Shown: one piece after another, positions 37,074 through 46,413 of the stretch
How the letters are laid out: each line of letters opens with the position of its first letter
How positions within the stretch are numbered: position 1 is the stretch's first letter
Notes under the pieces: generated by a model
The model's input: only the letters and a program-made list of their open reading frames with translations
Told to the model about the DNA's origin: nothing
Databases searched by the model: none
Position numbers and translations under genes: made by a program
NCBI GenBank assembly: GCA_027486655.1
Contig: JAIXOR010000069.1
Location: 62,001 to 126,000 of the forward strand
DNA from: Verrucomicrobiaceae bacterium
GTDB taxonomy: Bacteria; Verrucomicrobiota; Verrucomicrobiia; Verrucomicrobiales; Akkermansiaceae
Direction of reading: 5' to 3'
DNA: 64,000 bases

Positions 37074-37343
37074 TCAGCCTTCGGCGGCTTCGGTGGTTTC
37101 CGGAGCGGGGGTTTCGACGGCCTCGGTGGTTTCGACTGCGGCGTCATCGACCTTTTTGGCGACCTTCTTGGCGGGGGCCTTTTTCGGAGCGGCGGCCTTT
37201 TTGGCGGGAGCCTTTTTGGCGGTGGCGTCCTTCTTGACGGCTGACTTCTTGACGATGCCGCCGAGTTTCACCTGCTCCTTCTTGCGCTTCAGATAGTCGG
37301 CGCGGCGGCGGCGTTTGATGATTTTATTCGATTGTTGGCCCAT
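37074..37343 (-). CDS. small basic histone H1-like Lys/Ala-rich protein
   Basis: An 89-residue protein with three zones. The N-terminus MGQQSNKIIKRRRRADYL is strongly basic. The middle (about 30-64) is built of AKKAPAKKA-type repeats as in bacterial histone H1-like proteins. The C-terminus is acidic (DDAAVETTEAVETPAPETTE). Basic repeat proteins of this kind bind DNA or RNA non-specifically; the acidic tail could limit that. It is not recognised as a named protein. The ATG at 37343 fits the conserved-looking start, and a terminator closes the gene 30 bp downstream. Confidence 0.7.
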   Translation of the reverse strand: MGQQSNKIIKRRRRADYLKRKKEQVKLGGIVKKSAVKKDATAKKAPAKKAAAPKKAPAKKVAKKVDDAAVETTEAVETPAPETTEAAEG

Positions 37344-37465
37344 GGTTGGTGACCACTGGCTAGGGACTCGCGCCCTCGGGATCAAGGGAAAATCTCGTAT
37401 CGATGGCGGGGGGCGGCGGATTCGCATTCGACAAGCGCCCCGGGCCCGTCCCAGATTGGCCGGAC

Positions 37466-38626
37466 ATGGCAGGTCTCATCATCGCTCCCAGAGCGCGCAT
37501 TTTTCACGGTCACGAGTGGGTTTACGCCACGGAAATCCGCAAATCCTTCGGCGATCCGCAGCCAGGGGATGTGATCACCCTGAAGGATTTCCGGGACCGG
37601 CCGCTGGGTTCGGCGATTTACAATCCGCAGTCGCAGATCGTGGCGCGCCGGTTTTCCCGCCGCCGTCAGGATCTCGATCTGGACTTTTTCACCCGGCGCA
37701 TCCGCCAGGCACTTGAATACCGCCAGCGTTCGGGGCTCGATGAGCGCCTGTGCCGGGTGGTTTGGAGCGAATCCGACGGCATCCCGGGCTTGGTGGTGGA
37801 CCGCTATGGCGACCACCTGTCCGTGCAGACGCTGACGCTGGCGATGGATCTCCGCAAGGAGCTCATCCGGGACGCGCTCATCGCCGTGCTGGCACCGTCC
37901 ACGATCGTGTTGAGAAACGATTCGCCCTCCCGCAAGGCCGAGGGGCTGGAACCTGGGATCGAGATGCTCCACGGGGAGAATCCGGGGCCGTTCACCGTGC
38001 GCGCCAACGGGCTGGACTTCGAGGTGGACCTATTCGACGGGCAGAAAACCGGGCTTTATCTGGACCAGATCCAGTCGCATGCGGAGGTCGCGAAGCTTGC
38101 GGCTGGCAAGCGTGTGCTGGACTGCTTCACCAACCAGGGGGGCTTCGCGCTTGCCTGCGCCCGGGCCGGGGCGGCGAAGGTGACCGCCGTGGATGTCTCC
38201 GCCACGGCCTGTGAGGCCGCGCGCAGGAATGCCGCGCTCAACGGGCTGGAGATCGAGGTGCTTGAGCACAACGTCTTCGATTTCCTGAAGCACGCCACCG
38301 CGGAATACGACCTGATCATCCTCGATCCACCGAGTTTCACGCGCAACAAGAAGACGCTGATGGACGCCATGCGCGGCTACAAGGAGATCCACCTGCGCTC
38401 GCTCAAGTTGCTGGAAAAGGGCGGCATTCTTTCGACCTTCTGCTGTTCCCACCATGCGAGCCGCGAGTTGTTTTTCGACAACCTGGCGGACGCCTCCGTG
38501 GACGCCAAGAAATCGCTGCGCCTCGTGGCGGAGTATGGCCAGCGGGCCGATCATCCGGTGCTCATCACACTGCCGGAGACCGGTTACCTCAAGGGCCTCA
38601 CCGTCGAGGTGATCGCCACCCGCTGA
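37466..38626 (+). CDS. rlmI: class I rRNA large-subunit methyltransferase (RlmI-like)
   Basis: A 386-residue SAM-dependent RNA cytosine-C5 methyltransferase. The N-terminal PUA domain covers about 1-75 (RIFHGHEWVYATEIRKSFGD). The Rossmann fold has the SAM loop CFTNQGGFALACARAGA, DPPSFTRNKKTL and the catalytic Cys region FCCSHHASRELFF. This is the RlmI/YccW architecture, which methylates a cytosine of 23S rRNA in Escherichia coli. The ATG at 37466 is preferred, as earlier codons are low-complexity. It is divergent from the basic-protein gene across 122 bp. Confidence 0.88.
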   Translation: MAGLIIAPRARIFHGHEWVYATEIRKSFGDPQPGDVITLKDFRDRPLGSAIYNPQSQIVARRFSRRRQDLDLDFFTRRIRQALEYRQRSGLDERLCRVVWSESDGIPGLVVDRYGDHLSVQTLTLAMDLRKELIRDALIAVLAPSTIVLRNDSPSRKAEGLEPGIEMLHGENPGPFTVRANGLDFEVDLFDGQKTGLYLDQIQSHAEVAKLAAGKRVLDCFTNQGGFALACARAGAAKVTAVDVSATACEAARRNAALNGLEIEVLEHNVFDFLKHATAEYDLIILDPPSFTRNKKTLMDAMRGYKEIHLRSLKLLEKGGILSTFCCSHHASRELFFDNLADASVDAKKSLRLVAEYGQRADHPVLITLPETGYLKGLTVEVIATR

Positions 38627-38647
38627 GCGGCCCGGAAAGGGGCGGGT

Positions 38648-38926
38648 TCAGCGCCCGCCATCAGGTTTTGGAACGACTGGCGGCGGCGTGTCGGCGGGAG
38701 CGGATTGCATCGCCTCGTGGACGAACCAGTCTTCAAGGCGTTTCCTCGCCCATGGGTTCTTGCGGAGGAAGGTGAGGCTGGAGCGGATGCTCGGATCGAA
38801 GAGGAAACAGCGGATCGGAATGGCCTCGGCGAGGGCACGCCAGCCATGGCGGTCCACCATGACGCGGAGCAGGCTTTCCAGCGTCACTCCGTGAAGGGGA
38901 TCCTTGGGATGCGAGGACGGATTCAC
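38648..38926 (-). CDS. VF530-family (DUF2132) small protein
   Basis: A 92-residue conserved protein. KDPLHGVTLESLLRVMVDRHG, IPIRCFLFDPSIRSSLTFLR and NPWARKRLEDWF are the VF530 signature; a structure of the family is known but its function is not. I place the start at GTG 38926, close to the conserved domain. A TTG at 38968 would add 14 unconserved residues. It lies downstream of the secreted-protein gene on the same strand and converges with the methyltransferase gene. Confidence 0.82.
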   Translation of the reverse strand: MNPSSHPKDPLHGVTLESLLRVMVDRHGWRALAEAIPIRCFLFDPSIRSSLTFLRKNPWARKRLEDWFVHEAMQSAPADTPPPVVPKPDGGR

Positions 38927-38992
38927 GGCAGGACGCTGGAGCAAGGGGAAGGGCGAGTCGATTTCCAATATCCCCGGAATCCGCTGCGGCGG

Positions 38993-39784
38993 TCAGGGAT
39001 CGGCTGGCGCAGCGGCCGTGTCCCCTTCCTTGGGAGCGCCCGCCGGGACGAACTCGCGGAGGAGGGTCGTCTTGAGCGGGCGGCGCGGCGAGGCCCCATC
39101 CGCCCGGTGGAGGACGATCCATCCCCGCTCGCCGGGGTTTTGGGTGATGGTGGTGGAAAAGTAGCGTTTCGGGCGTCCGTCCGGGCCGGTGACGACGACC
39201 GCGAAGGGCAGCGCCGCGGCCTCCGGCATGGTGCGGAGGATCGACTTGCCGGGTTCCAGCAACAGGTTCTCGGCGGACAGGACGATGGAGACCGCCTGCG
39301 GGAACAGGTTGATGATTCGCACGCTGCCGGCGGGAGCCGCCGCGCCATCCGGCACGACGAGGTGGGCGGGTTTTGTCCAATTCGTTTGATCGGGCGTCCG
39401 CCAGGTGAGGATGAGGAAATCCCCGGTCTCCGGGCGTGGCAGTTCGATCCATGGAGCGGCCGCAGCCTCGCCACTGCCGCGGATGGCGAGCGGGCCGGTT
39501 CCGGCGGGCACGGGGAAGGCCGCGCTGATGCGCCCGAGTTGCAGACGGATCCCGGATTTGCCGGACTCCGCAGGGCCTGCAAACACCTCGCGGGGCGGGA
39601 TCAGCTCGGCGGGTGGGTCGATCTCGTAGCGGACGCCATCCCGCACTTCCTGGCGGAATGGAGGAGGCTCACCCAGCGGCAGAATGCGGGCGGTGCGGGC
39701 GAGGGCGGACCCGCCGCTCGATGCGGCCAGAACTGCGAGCGCGATCAGGCGAAAACCCCGGAAATGGCGGCTGTGGGCGGTCAT
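38993..39784 (-). CDS. secreted protein, probable partner of Verru_Chthon protein A
   Basis: A 263-residue exported protein with a signal peptide (about 1-29, ending SALA). The mature part is beta-rich and unrecognised (RTARILPLGEPPPFRQEV, GIRLQLGRISAAFPVPAG, VRIINLFPQAVSIVLSAENL). Its ATG overlaps the stop of the upstream Verru_Chthon cassette protein A gene by 4 bp (ATGA), so the two are probably translationally coupled and work together at the cell envelope. The function is unknown. Confidence 0.7.
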   Translation of the reverse strand: MTAHSRHFRGFRLIALAVLAASSGGSALARTARILPLGEPPPFRQEVRDGVRYEIDPPAELIPPREVFAGPAESGKSGIRLQLGRISAAFPVPAGTGPLAIRGSGEAAAAPWIELPRPETGDFLILTWRTPDQTNWTKPAHLVVPDGAAAPAGSVRIINLFPQAVSIVLSAENLLLEPGKSILRTMPEAAALPFAVVVTGPDGRPKRYFSTTITQNPGERGWIVLHRADGASPRRPLKTTLLREFVPAGAPKEGDTAAAPADP

Positions 39785-42700
39785 GAGGATTGGATTTCCG
39801 CTGGGGAAAGCCAGCGGAAGGAACGGATGAGGAAACGACGCCCGAAGTCGCCCGGGCGGCCCTGGAGCCGCGGATTGAGTCCCAGAGCATCGGGATCGAG
39901 GGGTTCCGGGATGCGTTGGACGAGCGCCTCGCACCAGGCGGTGGCGGTGGTTTTTCCTTTGGCGTCCACGGCATCCCCATAGGCGCGGATCACAAAGGTA
40001 TCCGAGCGGGCGCTGAGGGCCGGGCCGATGACTTGGAGGACATCCGCCTGTGTGAGGTGGGCGGGTGCACCCCAGGCCATGCAATCGGGTTTGAGCGTTT
40101 GCTCCATGCGCGTGGAGTCGGCGATCTGGTCCGGGTGCTTGTAGTCGGGCAGCGGGGCGGAGTTGTCGAGCGGATGGTCGGCGGCGATGGTCGAGTTGAT
40201 GCCGGATTTCAGAATGGCGGCTTCAAGCGCGCCCATGCGTCCGGTTTCATCCGCGGCGAGGCGGCGGTTGACGAAGTCCGCCAGCGAGAGAAAGGGCCCG
40301 CGGGACTTCACTTCGGCGACGAGGGCGCGGGCGAGGCTGTCGATTTCCGCGGGCGTGAGTTCGCGGTGCCCGGCCCAGAAGGCATCGCCATCGCTAGGAT
40401 CGCCGGTTGCCCAGGGTCCGGCGGGCGGGTCGAGCACCCGGGGGAAGGCGATGCGGTCGCCCGCGCCGAATCCGGAGGGCCGGGTGGATCCGAGCAAGGC
40501 TTTCCAAGCCTCGACACGGGTGGAGTTCACGTTGAACGCGCCATCGAGCATCAGGCGGGATGCGGCCTGGTGGAAATCGGTGAGAGCCTGCTCGGCGGAG
40601 GGACCGGGCACGAGTTTCATGCGGCCATTGGGCAGTGGCTTGCGGAAGGGGTCGCGGGCAAAGGCGATCTTTTCCCCGGGGGTGCCGGTGGAGAGGAAGA
40701 AGCGGTCCCAGAGCGCTTGGTTCAACTCGAACGACAGGTCCTGGACAAGGTTGGCGGATGCCGGGGTGTAGTCGAGGATGGCCTGGGCATGGGCGGCCCA
40801 TGCGCCGCGGTCCGACGAGCGTTGGGAATCGGCGGACCAGCCGATCTCCGAGGGATGGAACCCGCCGGACGATGCGGCGGAGGCGTCTCCGGGCACGGCG
40901 GCGCTGCGTTCGAGGCCCTTGTTTCCACCAAGGCCGAGCCGTGGATCCGCCAGCGAGTTGCCGATGGCGTAGGACGGATGCCAGACGAGTTCGGATACCG
41001 GGGCGTGCTGGAACTGCGCGAGCGAGACCACGCCTGTTAGATCCCTGGGCACATCGAAGAGGACGATGCGGTCCGCGCCTTCCTGGGGCGGGCCGAAGGG
41101 ATTGCCGCGGAATCTCCCGTTGGAAAAAACCGGCACCTGGTCTTCCCAGGAGACCGCCTGATCGAAGAGGTCGCGGTTGAACACCCCGAAGAACCAAGGC
41201 CCGCCGGCGGTGCCGGACTTGGGCAGGGAGCCGCCGATGTTTTCCCAGGGCGAGCGGACGATGTAGGAGGCGCGCGGGTTCCAGTTTGCCAGCACGGCTT
41301 CCTGAAGATAGGGCGTGCCGCTGAGAGCGCCGGAGTTCAGGAGGTTCGACGGATGCTCCATGAACCAGCGCAGCCTCACGCCCTCGCGGGTGCGCACGTC
41401 GGGGATGAAGGTGGCGCGCGGATTGTTCTGCGGGAGCATTTCGATGGGCATGCGCACTTGCTTGCCCCAGGCGATGCGCGGTTCGCGGCCGGCTCCGTAT
41501 TGCAGCGAGGATGACAGCACGGAGATCTGCGGAGCGCGGTCGAATCCCTCGAAGGTGACCGGACCGGGGTCGCGGATCTGCTTGAGCACCGCCCGGGTGT
41601 CGTCCGCCTGGTTCTCCACGCCGTTGCGGCCATTCTGCGACCAGTAAGGCGTGGGTGCATACCAATAGAGGATCGGTTTGAACGGGATGCCGCCGCCCAG
41701 ATCCGAGCCGGAAATGTAGAACACGCGCGATGGATCCGGCGAGACCTCGCAGCTGAGTTCGTTTGCATTCAGATTGTAGGATCCGGTGCGGTAGGGCGTC
41801 AGGCAGTCGTATTCCGCGGCCCGGGCCGGTGAAAAAACGAGGCACTCGCCCGGGGCGAAGCGGGTTTTGGGAATGGCGTAGTAGTAGGAGCCGATGTAGG
41901 GGTCATTGTAGCCCTCGGTGTTCATGATTCCCTTGCCGGAGGAATTGAACGACGTGCTGCGGCCGCCCTCGAAGGACAGCCACTGGGCGGTGAAGGTGAA
42001 GGGCAGCGGATTGCCCCTGCGGTCGAAGTAGATGTTCTCCGTCCACATCTCCTGCCGGCCATTGCCCTGGATCATGATCATCGAGCGGTCGAACTCGAGT
42101 TCGACGTTGTAGGGATTCCAAAGCACGACCCGCGGATAGAGCATGTTGCGAAGGCGGAACTGGGGGGCTTTTGGAGTGCCGGTGGAGAACGTGCTCAGGT
42201 GGACGAACTGGGTGGCTTCCACCAGCACCGGCTTGAGGCCACTGCGGGTGTTGCCCGCGAGTTTCACCGGGGTGTCGTTGGCGAGGGCCATGGAGGCGCT
42301 CGCCGCGGTGGAGGCGGCGTGGGTTTCCGGCATGCGGGAGGAGACATCGCGACCGTCGAAACGCGCCCGCAGGTTGGCCCAATCGCGCAGGATCCCGAAG
42401 GTGGGCGAGGCATGGGCGGCGCGCATTCCGCCACGTTCAGGGGGCGCTTCGAGGTGCCCGATCACCGGATCCTCATCCGATAGCCCGGGTAGATCGTTCT
42501 TGGCCGGGATCGCACCATCGGACTGGAGAAACGCGGTGAGATCGCGCTTGAGACCGCCGTTCGCCACATCCGCGAGCACGGCTTGGGAATCGTAGGTGAG
42601 ATCGAAGACATGCTTTCCCGACCACGGCGCGCCGAGCGAGGTCAGGCCGGCGGTGCCCGCGCTGGCCAGTTTGGCAGCCTCCCCCCCGGCGAGCTTGCGG

Positions 42701-43395
42701 CCCTCGCCCACCAGAGTGGAATCGACGGCCTGCGAGGCCATCACGCGGAACCATGGAGCGCGTTGATCGTCTGCCGCGGCGGTGGCCCAGGCATCCGCCG
42801 TGGCAAGGTTGGCCCGCGTGCCGAGGTCACCGGTCCACCAAGCATGATGGCCACCGAGAGCGCCGTCGCGACGGCGCACCGGCAGCAAGGAAACCTCGAT
42901 CGGCAGGCCGCTCTCATCGCGGCCCACGGTGAGCGGGGAACCCGTCGGACCGCTCTCCGGCGTGCCCGCACCGCTGACGAGCCACTCGATCACCCGCGAG
43001 CCCGGAGGAGCTTTGGAATCCGCCCGGCCATCGCGCAGTCCGCCGGCCAGGTCATCGCGGCGGAGCCACGGCGTGCCATCGTCGCGCGTGGATTTCCAGG
43101 CACCGGTCCAGCGCGATTGTTTCGGGTTCCCGGGCAGGATCTCGGCGGTGGCGGAGACCCGCTGATCCGGGCCGAGCGTGCGTTGGAGTTGGCCGAGGGC
43201 CAGCATGAGCGCCATGCGGGCGTTGGACTTCGCGATCGTGTTCGAATCGGCGGCTGACGACCGCCGCAGTTCGATCGACGAGATCCCGAGCAGCCCCACC
43301 GCAAGCAGGGCGAGGAGAACCATCAGCATGAGCGAGACCACCAGCGCGAAGCCGCGATCGCGCCCTGGCCGGACGGGGAATGGGTTTCTCCTCAT
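39781..43395 (-). CDS. Verru_Chthon cassette protein A (pseudopilin-like envelope protein)
   Basis: A 1,204-residue protein. It begins with a prepilin-like N-terminus: basic residues, then RGFALVVSLMLMVLLALLAV, a type-IV-pilin-like hydrophobic helix (near 15-40). A long soluble domain follows with repeated aromatic and Pro/Gly loops. This matches the large protein of the Verru_Chthon cassettes, sets of pseudopilin-like genes named from Verrucomicrobium and Chthoniobacter, whose role is unknown. The usual B, C and D members are absent; the next gene instead encodes a secreted protein overlapping by 4 bp. The ATG at 43395 is chosen over a GTG two codons upstream. Confidence 0.82.
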   Translation of the reverse strand: MRRNPFPVRPGRDRGFALVVSLMLMVLLALLAVGLLGISSIELRRSSAADSNTIAKSNARMALMLALGQLQRTLGPDQRVSATAEILPGNPKQSRWTGAWKSTRDDGTPWLRRDDLAGGLRDGRADSKAPPGSRVIEWLVSGAGTPESGPTGSPLTVGRDESGLPIEVSLLPVRRRDGALGGHHAWWTGDLGTRANLATADAWATAAADDQRAPWFRVMASQAVDSTLVGEGRKLAGGEAAKLASAGTAGLTSLGAPWSGKHVFDLTYDSQAVLADVANGGLKRDLTAFLQSDGAIPAKNDLPGLSDEDPVIGHLEAPPERGGMRAAHASPTFGILRDWANLRARFDGRDVSSRMPETHAASTAASASMALANDTPVKLAGNTRSGLKPVLVEATQFVHLSTFSTGTPKAPQFRLRNMLYPRVVLWNPYNVELEFDRSMIMIQGNGRQEMWTENIYFDRRGNPLPFTFTAQWLSFEGGRSTSFNSSGKGIMNTEGYNDPYIGSYYYAIPKTRFAPGECLVFSPARAAEYDCLTPYRTGSYNLNANELSCEVSPDPSRVFYISGSDLGGGIPFKPILYWYAPTPYWSQNGRNGVENQADDTRAVLKQIRDPGPVTFEGFDRAPQISVLSSSLQYGAGREPRIAWGKQVRMPIEMLPQNNPRATFIPDVRTREGVRLRWFMEHPSNLLNSGALSGTPYLQEAVLANWNPRASYIVRSPWENIGGSLPKSGTAGGPWFFGVFNRDLFDQAVSWEDQVPVFSNGRFRGNPFGPPQEGADRIVLFDVPRDLTGVVSLAQFQHAPVSELVWHPSYAIGNSLADPRLGLGGNKGLERSAAVPGDASAASSGGFHPSEIGWSADSQRSSDRGAWAAHAQAILDYTPASANLVQDLSFELNQALWDRFFLSTGTPGEKIAFARDPFRKPLPNGRMKLVPGPSAEQALTDFHQAASRLMLDGAFNVNSTRVEAWKALLGSTRPSGFGAGDRIAFPRVLDPPAGPWATGDPSDGDAFWAGHRELTPAEIDSLARALVAEVKSRGPFLSLADFVNRRLAADETGRMGALEAAILKSGINSTIAADHPLDNSAPLPDYKHPDQIADSTRMEQTLKPDCMAWGAPAHLTQADVLQVIGPALSARSDTFVIRAYGDAVDAKGKTTATAWCEALVQRIPEPLDPDALGLNPRLQGRPGDFGRRFLIRSFRWLSPAEIQSS

Positions 43396-43484
43396 CGACA
43401 CAGAGCGTCCGATACAACCTCGATGGCGGATCCGCCAGAGATTTTCGCCTCGTTTTCAAGGAAGCGCTGTCTAGCGTGCGGCTC

Positions 43485-44048
43485 ATGCGGTGTCCATTCT
43501 GTCAGACAGCCCTGCAGGCGAGCGCTCCGGAGTGCCCGTCCTGCCGCCTCACCTACCCGCGCACCAGCACGCTGCTCGGGGCGGTCCCACGGCTTGCGCC
43601 GATGATGGCGGACACCACCGGCTCGATGAAAGCCTCCGAGCAGGGCAAGGTGAAACGCCGGATCGATGAGATCCAGCGGCGTTTTCCACAACTCGCCCTG
43701 CAAGTGGTGATGCACCGGTTCCCGCAGGAGCATCCGTTTTCCCTCCACGTTTTCTGGTTGTTCAACGCCGCCTCGTTCGCTGGCGACGGCTTCCGAGGAA
43801 AAGACAACCACGCCCTGCTCATCGCCATCGATCCCGCACGGGGCGAATCCGCGATCATTCCGGGATACGGGCTGGAGCCCTTCCTCAATCCGGAGGCGCT
43901 CGATCACCTGCTCGAACTCGCCAGCCCCGCGTGGCAGGCGGAGCGCTGGACGGATGGCATCCTGCGCGTGCTCGACGGCCTGGATTCGTGGCTGGAAACC
44001 ATCGCCCAGCCCGATGACAGCCGGGTCATGGCCGACGGTGAGTTCTAA
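43485..44048 (+). CDS. zinc-ribbon TPM-domain protein
   Basis: A 187-residue protein. Two CxxC pairs at the N-terminus (CPFC and CPSC, within the first 20 residues) look like a zinc ribbon. Residues about 50-175 resemble a TPM (DUF477) domain: RRIDEIQRRFPQLALQVVMH, HALLIAIDPARGESAIIPGYG, ILRVLDGLDSWLETIA. TPM domains occur in envelope-quality or photosystem-repair proteins. The usual C-terminal membrane helix is lacking, so it is probably cytoplasmic. The start ATG 43485 is set by the zinc ribbon. It is divergent from the Verru_Chthon gene. Confidence 0.62.
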   Translation: MRCPFCQTALQASAPECPSCRLTYPRTSTLLGAVPRLAPMMADTTGSMKASEQGKVKRRIDEIQRRFPQLALQVVMHRFPQEHPFSLHVFWLFNAASFAGDGFRGKDNHALLIAIDPARGESAIIPGYGLEPFLNPEALDHLLELASPAWQAERWTDGILRVLDGLDSWLETIAQPDDSRVMADGEF

Positions 44049-44069
44049 CTCCAAGCACTGCGGCGGCGC

Positions 44070-44801
44070 TCAATAGCGCATCACCTTGGAAAGGAACCTC
44101 CGGCAGACCTCCGAGCGCGGATGGGCAAACAAATCGGCCGGAGACGCCAGTTCCTCCACCCGCCCGGCGGCGATGAAGGCCACCTGATCGGCGACGGCCC
44201 GCGCAAAACCCATCTCGTGCGTGCTCAAGATGATGTCCTGGCCCTGCTCCGCGAGTTCCTGGATCAATTCCAGCACCTCGGCGGTCATCTCCGGATCGAG
44301 CGCCGAGGTCGGCTCGTCGAGAAACAGGATGGCCGGCTTGCGGGCCACGGCCCGGGCGATGCCCACACGCTGCTGCTGGCCGCCGGAGAGCTGCGCGGGC
44401 AGCTTGTGCGCATGTTCCAGCAAGCCGAACCGCGAAAGCGCGGCTTCCGCCAGGGTTTGGGCCGTGGCCGGATCGTGACCATGCACCACTTCCAAAGGCA
44501 GCGAGATGTTGCGCAGTGCGGTGAGATGCGGAAACAGGTTGAACTGCTGGAACAAAAATCCGTTGGAACGCCGGTAGGCCTGCAACTCCGCCGCCGTGGT
44601 GGCCAGCGCCGCGCCATTCACCATGACCGTGCCGGAGTCCGGCGTCTCCAGGCCCCCGAGCACACGCAGCAACGTGCTTTTCCCACCACCCGAGGGGCCG
44701 ATCAAGGTGAGCACGCGTGCCGACTCGACGGACAGCGAAATTCCGTCGAGCGCGCGGGTGGTTCCGAAGCATCGGGCCAGTGAATCGACCTCAAGTTTCA
44801 T
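44070..44801 (-). CDS. polar amino-acid ABC transporter, ATP-binding protein
   Basis: A 243-residue ABC ATPase of the GlnQ/HisP type that powers amino-acid import. Walker A is LIGPSGGGKSTLL, the Q-loop FLFQQFNLFPHLTAL, the signature LSGGQQQRVGIARAVA, Walker B ILFLDEPTSALDPE and the switch His STHEMGFAR. Its ATG at 44801 overlaps the permease stop by 11 bp. It is the last gene of a three-gene importer operon (binding protein, permease, ATPase). Confidence 0.93.
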   Translation of the reverse strand: MKLEVDSLARCFGTTRALDGISLSVESARVLTLIGPSGGGKSTLLRVLGGLETPDSGTVMVNGAALATTAAELQAYRRSNGFLFQQFNLFPHLTALRNISLPLEVVHGHDPATAQTLAEAALSRFGLLEHAHKLPAQLSGGQQQRVGIARAVARKPAILFLDEPTSALDPEMTAEVLELIQELAEQGQDIILSTHEMGFARAVADQVAFIAAGRVEELASPADLFAHPRSEVCRRFLSKVMRY

Positions 44802-45567
44802 GACGAAAGCGTTTTTCCAGCCAGTGGGACAACCAGGCCACCGGCAGGGTGAGGACGAGGTATCCGAGCGCCAGCGGCACGTAGCCCTCCAGCCCGGCAT
44901 ACGAGCGGGAGATGAAATTGCGCGTGTTGTAAAAATACTCCGCCACACCGATCACGTTGAGCAGTGAGGAATCCTTGATGAGGGAAACAAAAAGCCCGGC
45001 CATCGCTGGCAGCACCCGTCGCAGGGCCTGAGGGAAGATCACGTGGCGGTAGACCTGATAGGGACTGAAGCCCACCGCCCGTGCGGACTCCCACTGGGTT
45101 TTCGGGATGCTCTCCACCCCGCCACGCAGGATCTCGCCGAGGTAGGCCCCCTCGAAGAGCGAGAGCAGAAGAATGCCGATCACCAGCTTGTCATCCCAAC
45201 CCGCATCCGCCAGCGGTCGCGACACCAAGGGCGCGAAGATCACGAAGTAACCGAACAGCAGGTGCACCAACAGAGGCGTGTCCCGGACGAATTCCAGAAA
45301 CGCGCGGCAGCACCAGCGAACGACCACCAGCGACGAGCGCTGGCCTAACAGAAACAACAAACCAAACACCACGCTGCCCGCCAGCGCCGCAAACGAAATC
45401 CCGAGCGTCACCAACCAGCCGCGCCACAGTGTTTCCCGATACTCCCAGGCCTTGGACCAGTCGGTCTGCGCGCCCAGCATGCCGAAGACCAGCGTGAACA
45501 GCCAGCCAAGCGCCACCGCGATCCCGATGGCGGCGGCGAGGTTGGCGATCAGCGTGCGGCGGTTCAT
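44791..45567 (-). CDS. polar amino-acid ABC transporter, permease
   Basis: A 258-residue inner-membrane permease with about five to six hydrophobic helices. The His/Glu/Gln permease signature is present: EFVRDTPLLVHLLFGYFVIF, then the EAA loop ILRGGVESIPKTQWESARAV, GFSPYQVYRHVIFPQALRR. It forms the channel with the adjacent ATPase. The ATG at 45567 lies 10 bp beyond the stop of the binding-protein gene, consistent with one operon. As a single permease it probably works as a homodimer. Confidence 0.93.
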   Translation of the reverse strand: MNRRTLIANLAAAIGIAVALGWLFTLVFGMLGAQTDWSKAWEYRETLWRGWLVTLGISFAALAGSVVFGLLFLLGQRSSLVVVRWCCRAFLEFVRDTPLLVHLLFGYFVIFAPLVSRPLADAGWDDKLVIGILLLSLFEGAYLGEILRGGVESIPKTQWESARAVGFSPYQVYRHVIFPQALRRVLPAMAGLFVSLIKDSSLLNVIGVAEYFYNTRNFISRSYAGLEGYVPLALGYLVLTLPVAWLSHWLEKRFRHET

Positions 45568-45577
45568 TCGCGGTGAT

Positions 45578-46384
45578 CTAACGGAGGATGAAGGGGATGC
45601 CGGAGGCCTCCAGAAAGCGCTTCTCCTCCGCCAGATAGAGATCGCCCAACTTCGCGAGTCCGCCATCGCGCCGGAAGCGTTCGAGGAACGCATTCACCTG
45701 AGCGCGCAACTCGTCGCGCCCCTTGGCAATGCCGATGGCCCAGGATTCCTCGACGAACGGCTTGAGCAGGCCGCGGGTGCGTTCCTTGTTCTCGGCGGCA
45801 TACTTGAAGATGCTCAACTGGTCGTAGATGAAGGCATCCGCCCGGCCCTGGGCCACCTCCATGACGCAGGCGCTCTGGTTTTCGAAGACCACCCGCCGCG
45901 CCTCCGGAAGATGGGTCGTCGCCCACAACTCGCCGGTGGTCGCCGCCTTGGCGGAGATGACTCGGCCGGGCTTCCGGAGGTCGTCGATCGATTGGATGTC
46001 CGAATCCCTGCCCACCAGCAAGGCCAGGCCGGTGAAGGCATAGGGCTCGGAGAAATCGATCGATTTCCGGCGCTCGTCGTTCGCGGTCATCGACGAGAGG
46101 ATGAGATCGATGTTGCCCGTCTTGAGCGCGGGGATGAGCCCGGAGAAATCCATCGGCACGATCTGCAAAGGCCTGCCGAGCTCCGCGGCGAGGGCCTCCG
46201 CGAGTTTCACGCTCACGCCATCCGGCTTCCCGGACTTGTCCTGCATTTCAAACGGCGGATAGCTGAGGTCCATGCCCACCCGGAGCGTGTTTCCACCCGC
46301 GGCGGAGCCTTTCCCGCCGCAGCCGGGAAGCACCAGCGAAACCAAGCCGCCGCCCAGGGTGATCAGTGTGCGTCTGCGCGTCAT
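45578..46384 (-). CDS. amino-acid ABC transporter substrate-binding lipoprotein
   Basis: A 268-residue periplasmic binding protein. A signal peptide ends in a lipobox LPGC (Cys near 22), so it is membrane-anchored. The family-3 solute-binding fold is seen in LRVGMDLSYPPFEMQDKSGK, PALKTGNIDLILSSMTA, KSIDFSEPYAFTGLAL and AFIYDQLSIFKY. The ligand is a polar or basic amino acid by family; which one is not determined. It is the first gene of the importer operon. Confidence 0.93.
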   Translation of the reverse strand: MTRRRTLITLGGGLVSLVLPGCGGKGSAAGGNTLRVGMDLSYPPFEMQDKSGKPDGVSVKLAEALAAELGRPLQIVPMDFSGLIPALKTGNIDLILSSMTANDERRKSIDFSEPYAFTGLALLVGRDSDIQSIDDLRKPGRVISAKAATTGELWATTHLPEARRVVFENQSACVMEVAQGRADAFIYDQLSIFKYAAENKERTRGLLKPFVEESWAIGIAKGRDELRAQVNAFLERFRRDGGLAKLGDLYLAEEKRFLEASGIPFILR

Positions 46385-46413
46385 GCGCGGAATCTAGCCG
46401 ATGCCGGGATGAA

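Noticed and set aside
37074..37343. Basic protein as a ribosomal protein
   Set aside because: The head is very basic, but the AKKAPAKK repeats and acidic tail do not match a ribosomal protein I know.
40394..41845. 483-codon minus-strand frame inside the Verru_Chthon gene
   Set aside because: Arg/Pro/His-rich out-of-frame product with no family features.
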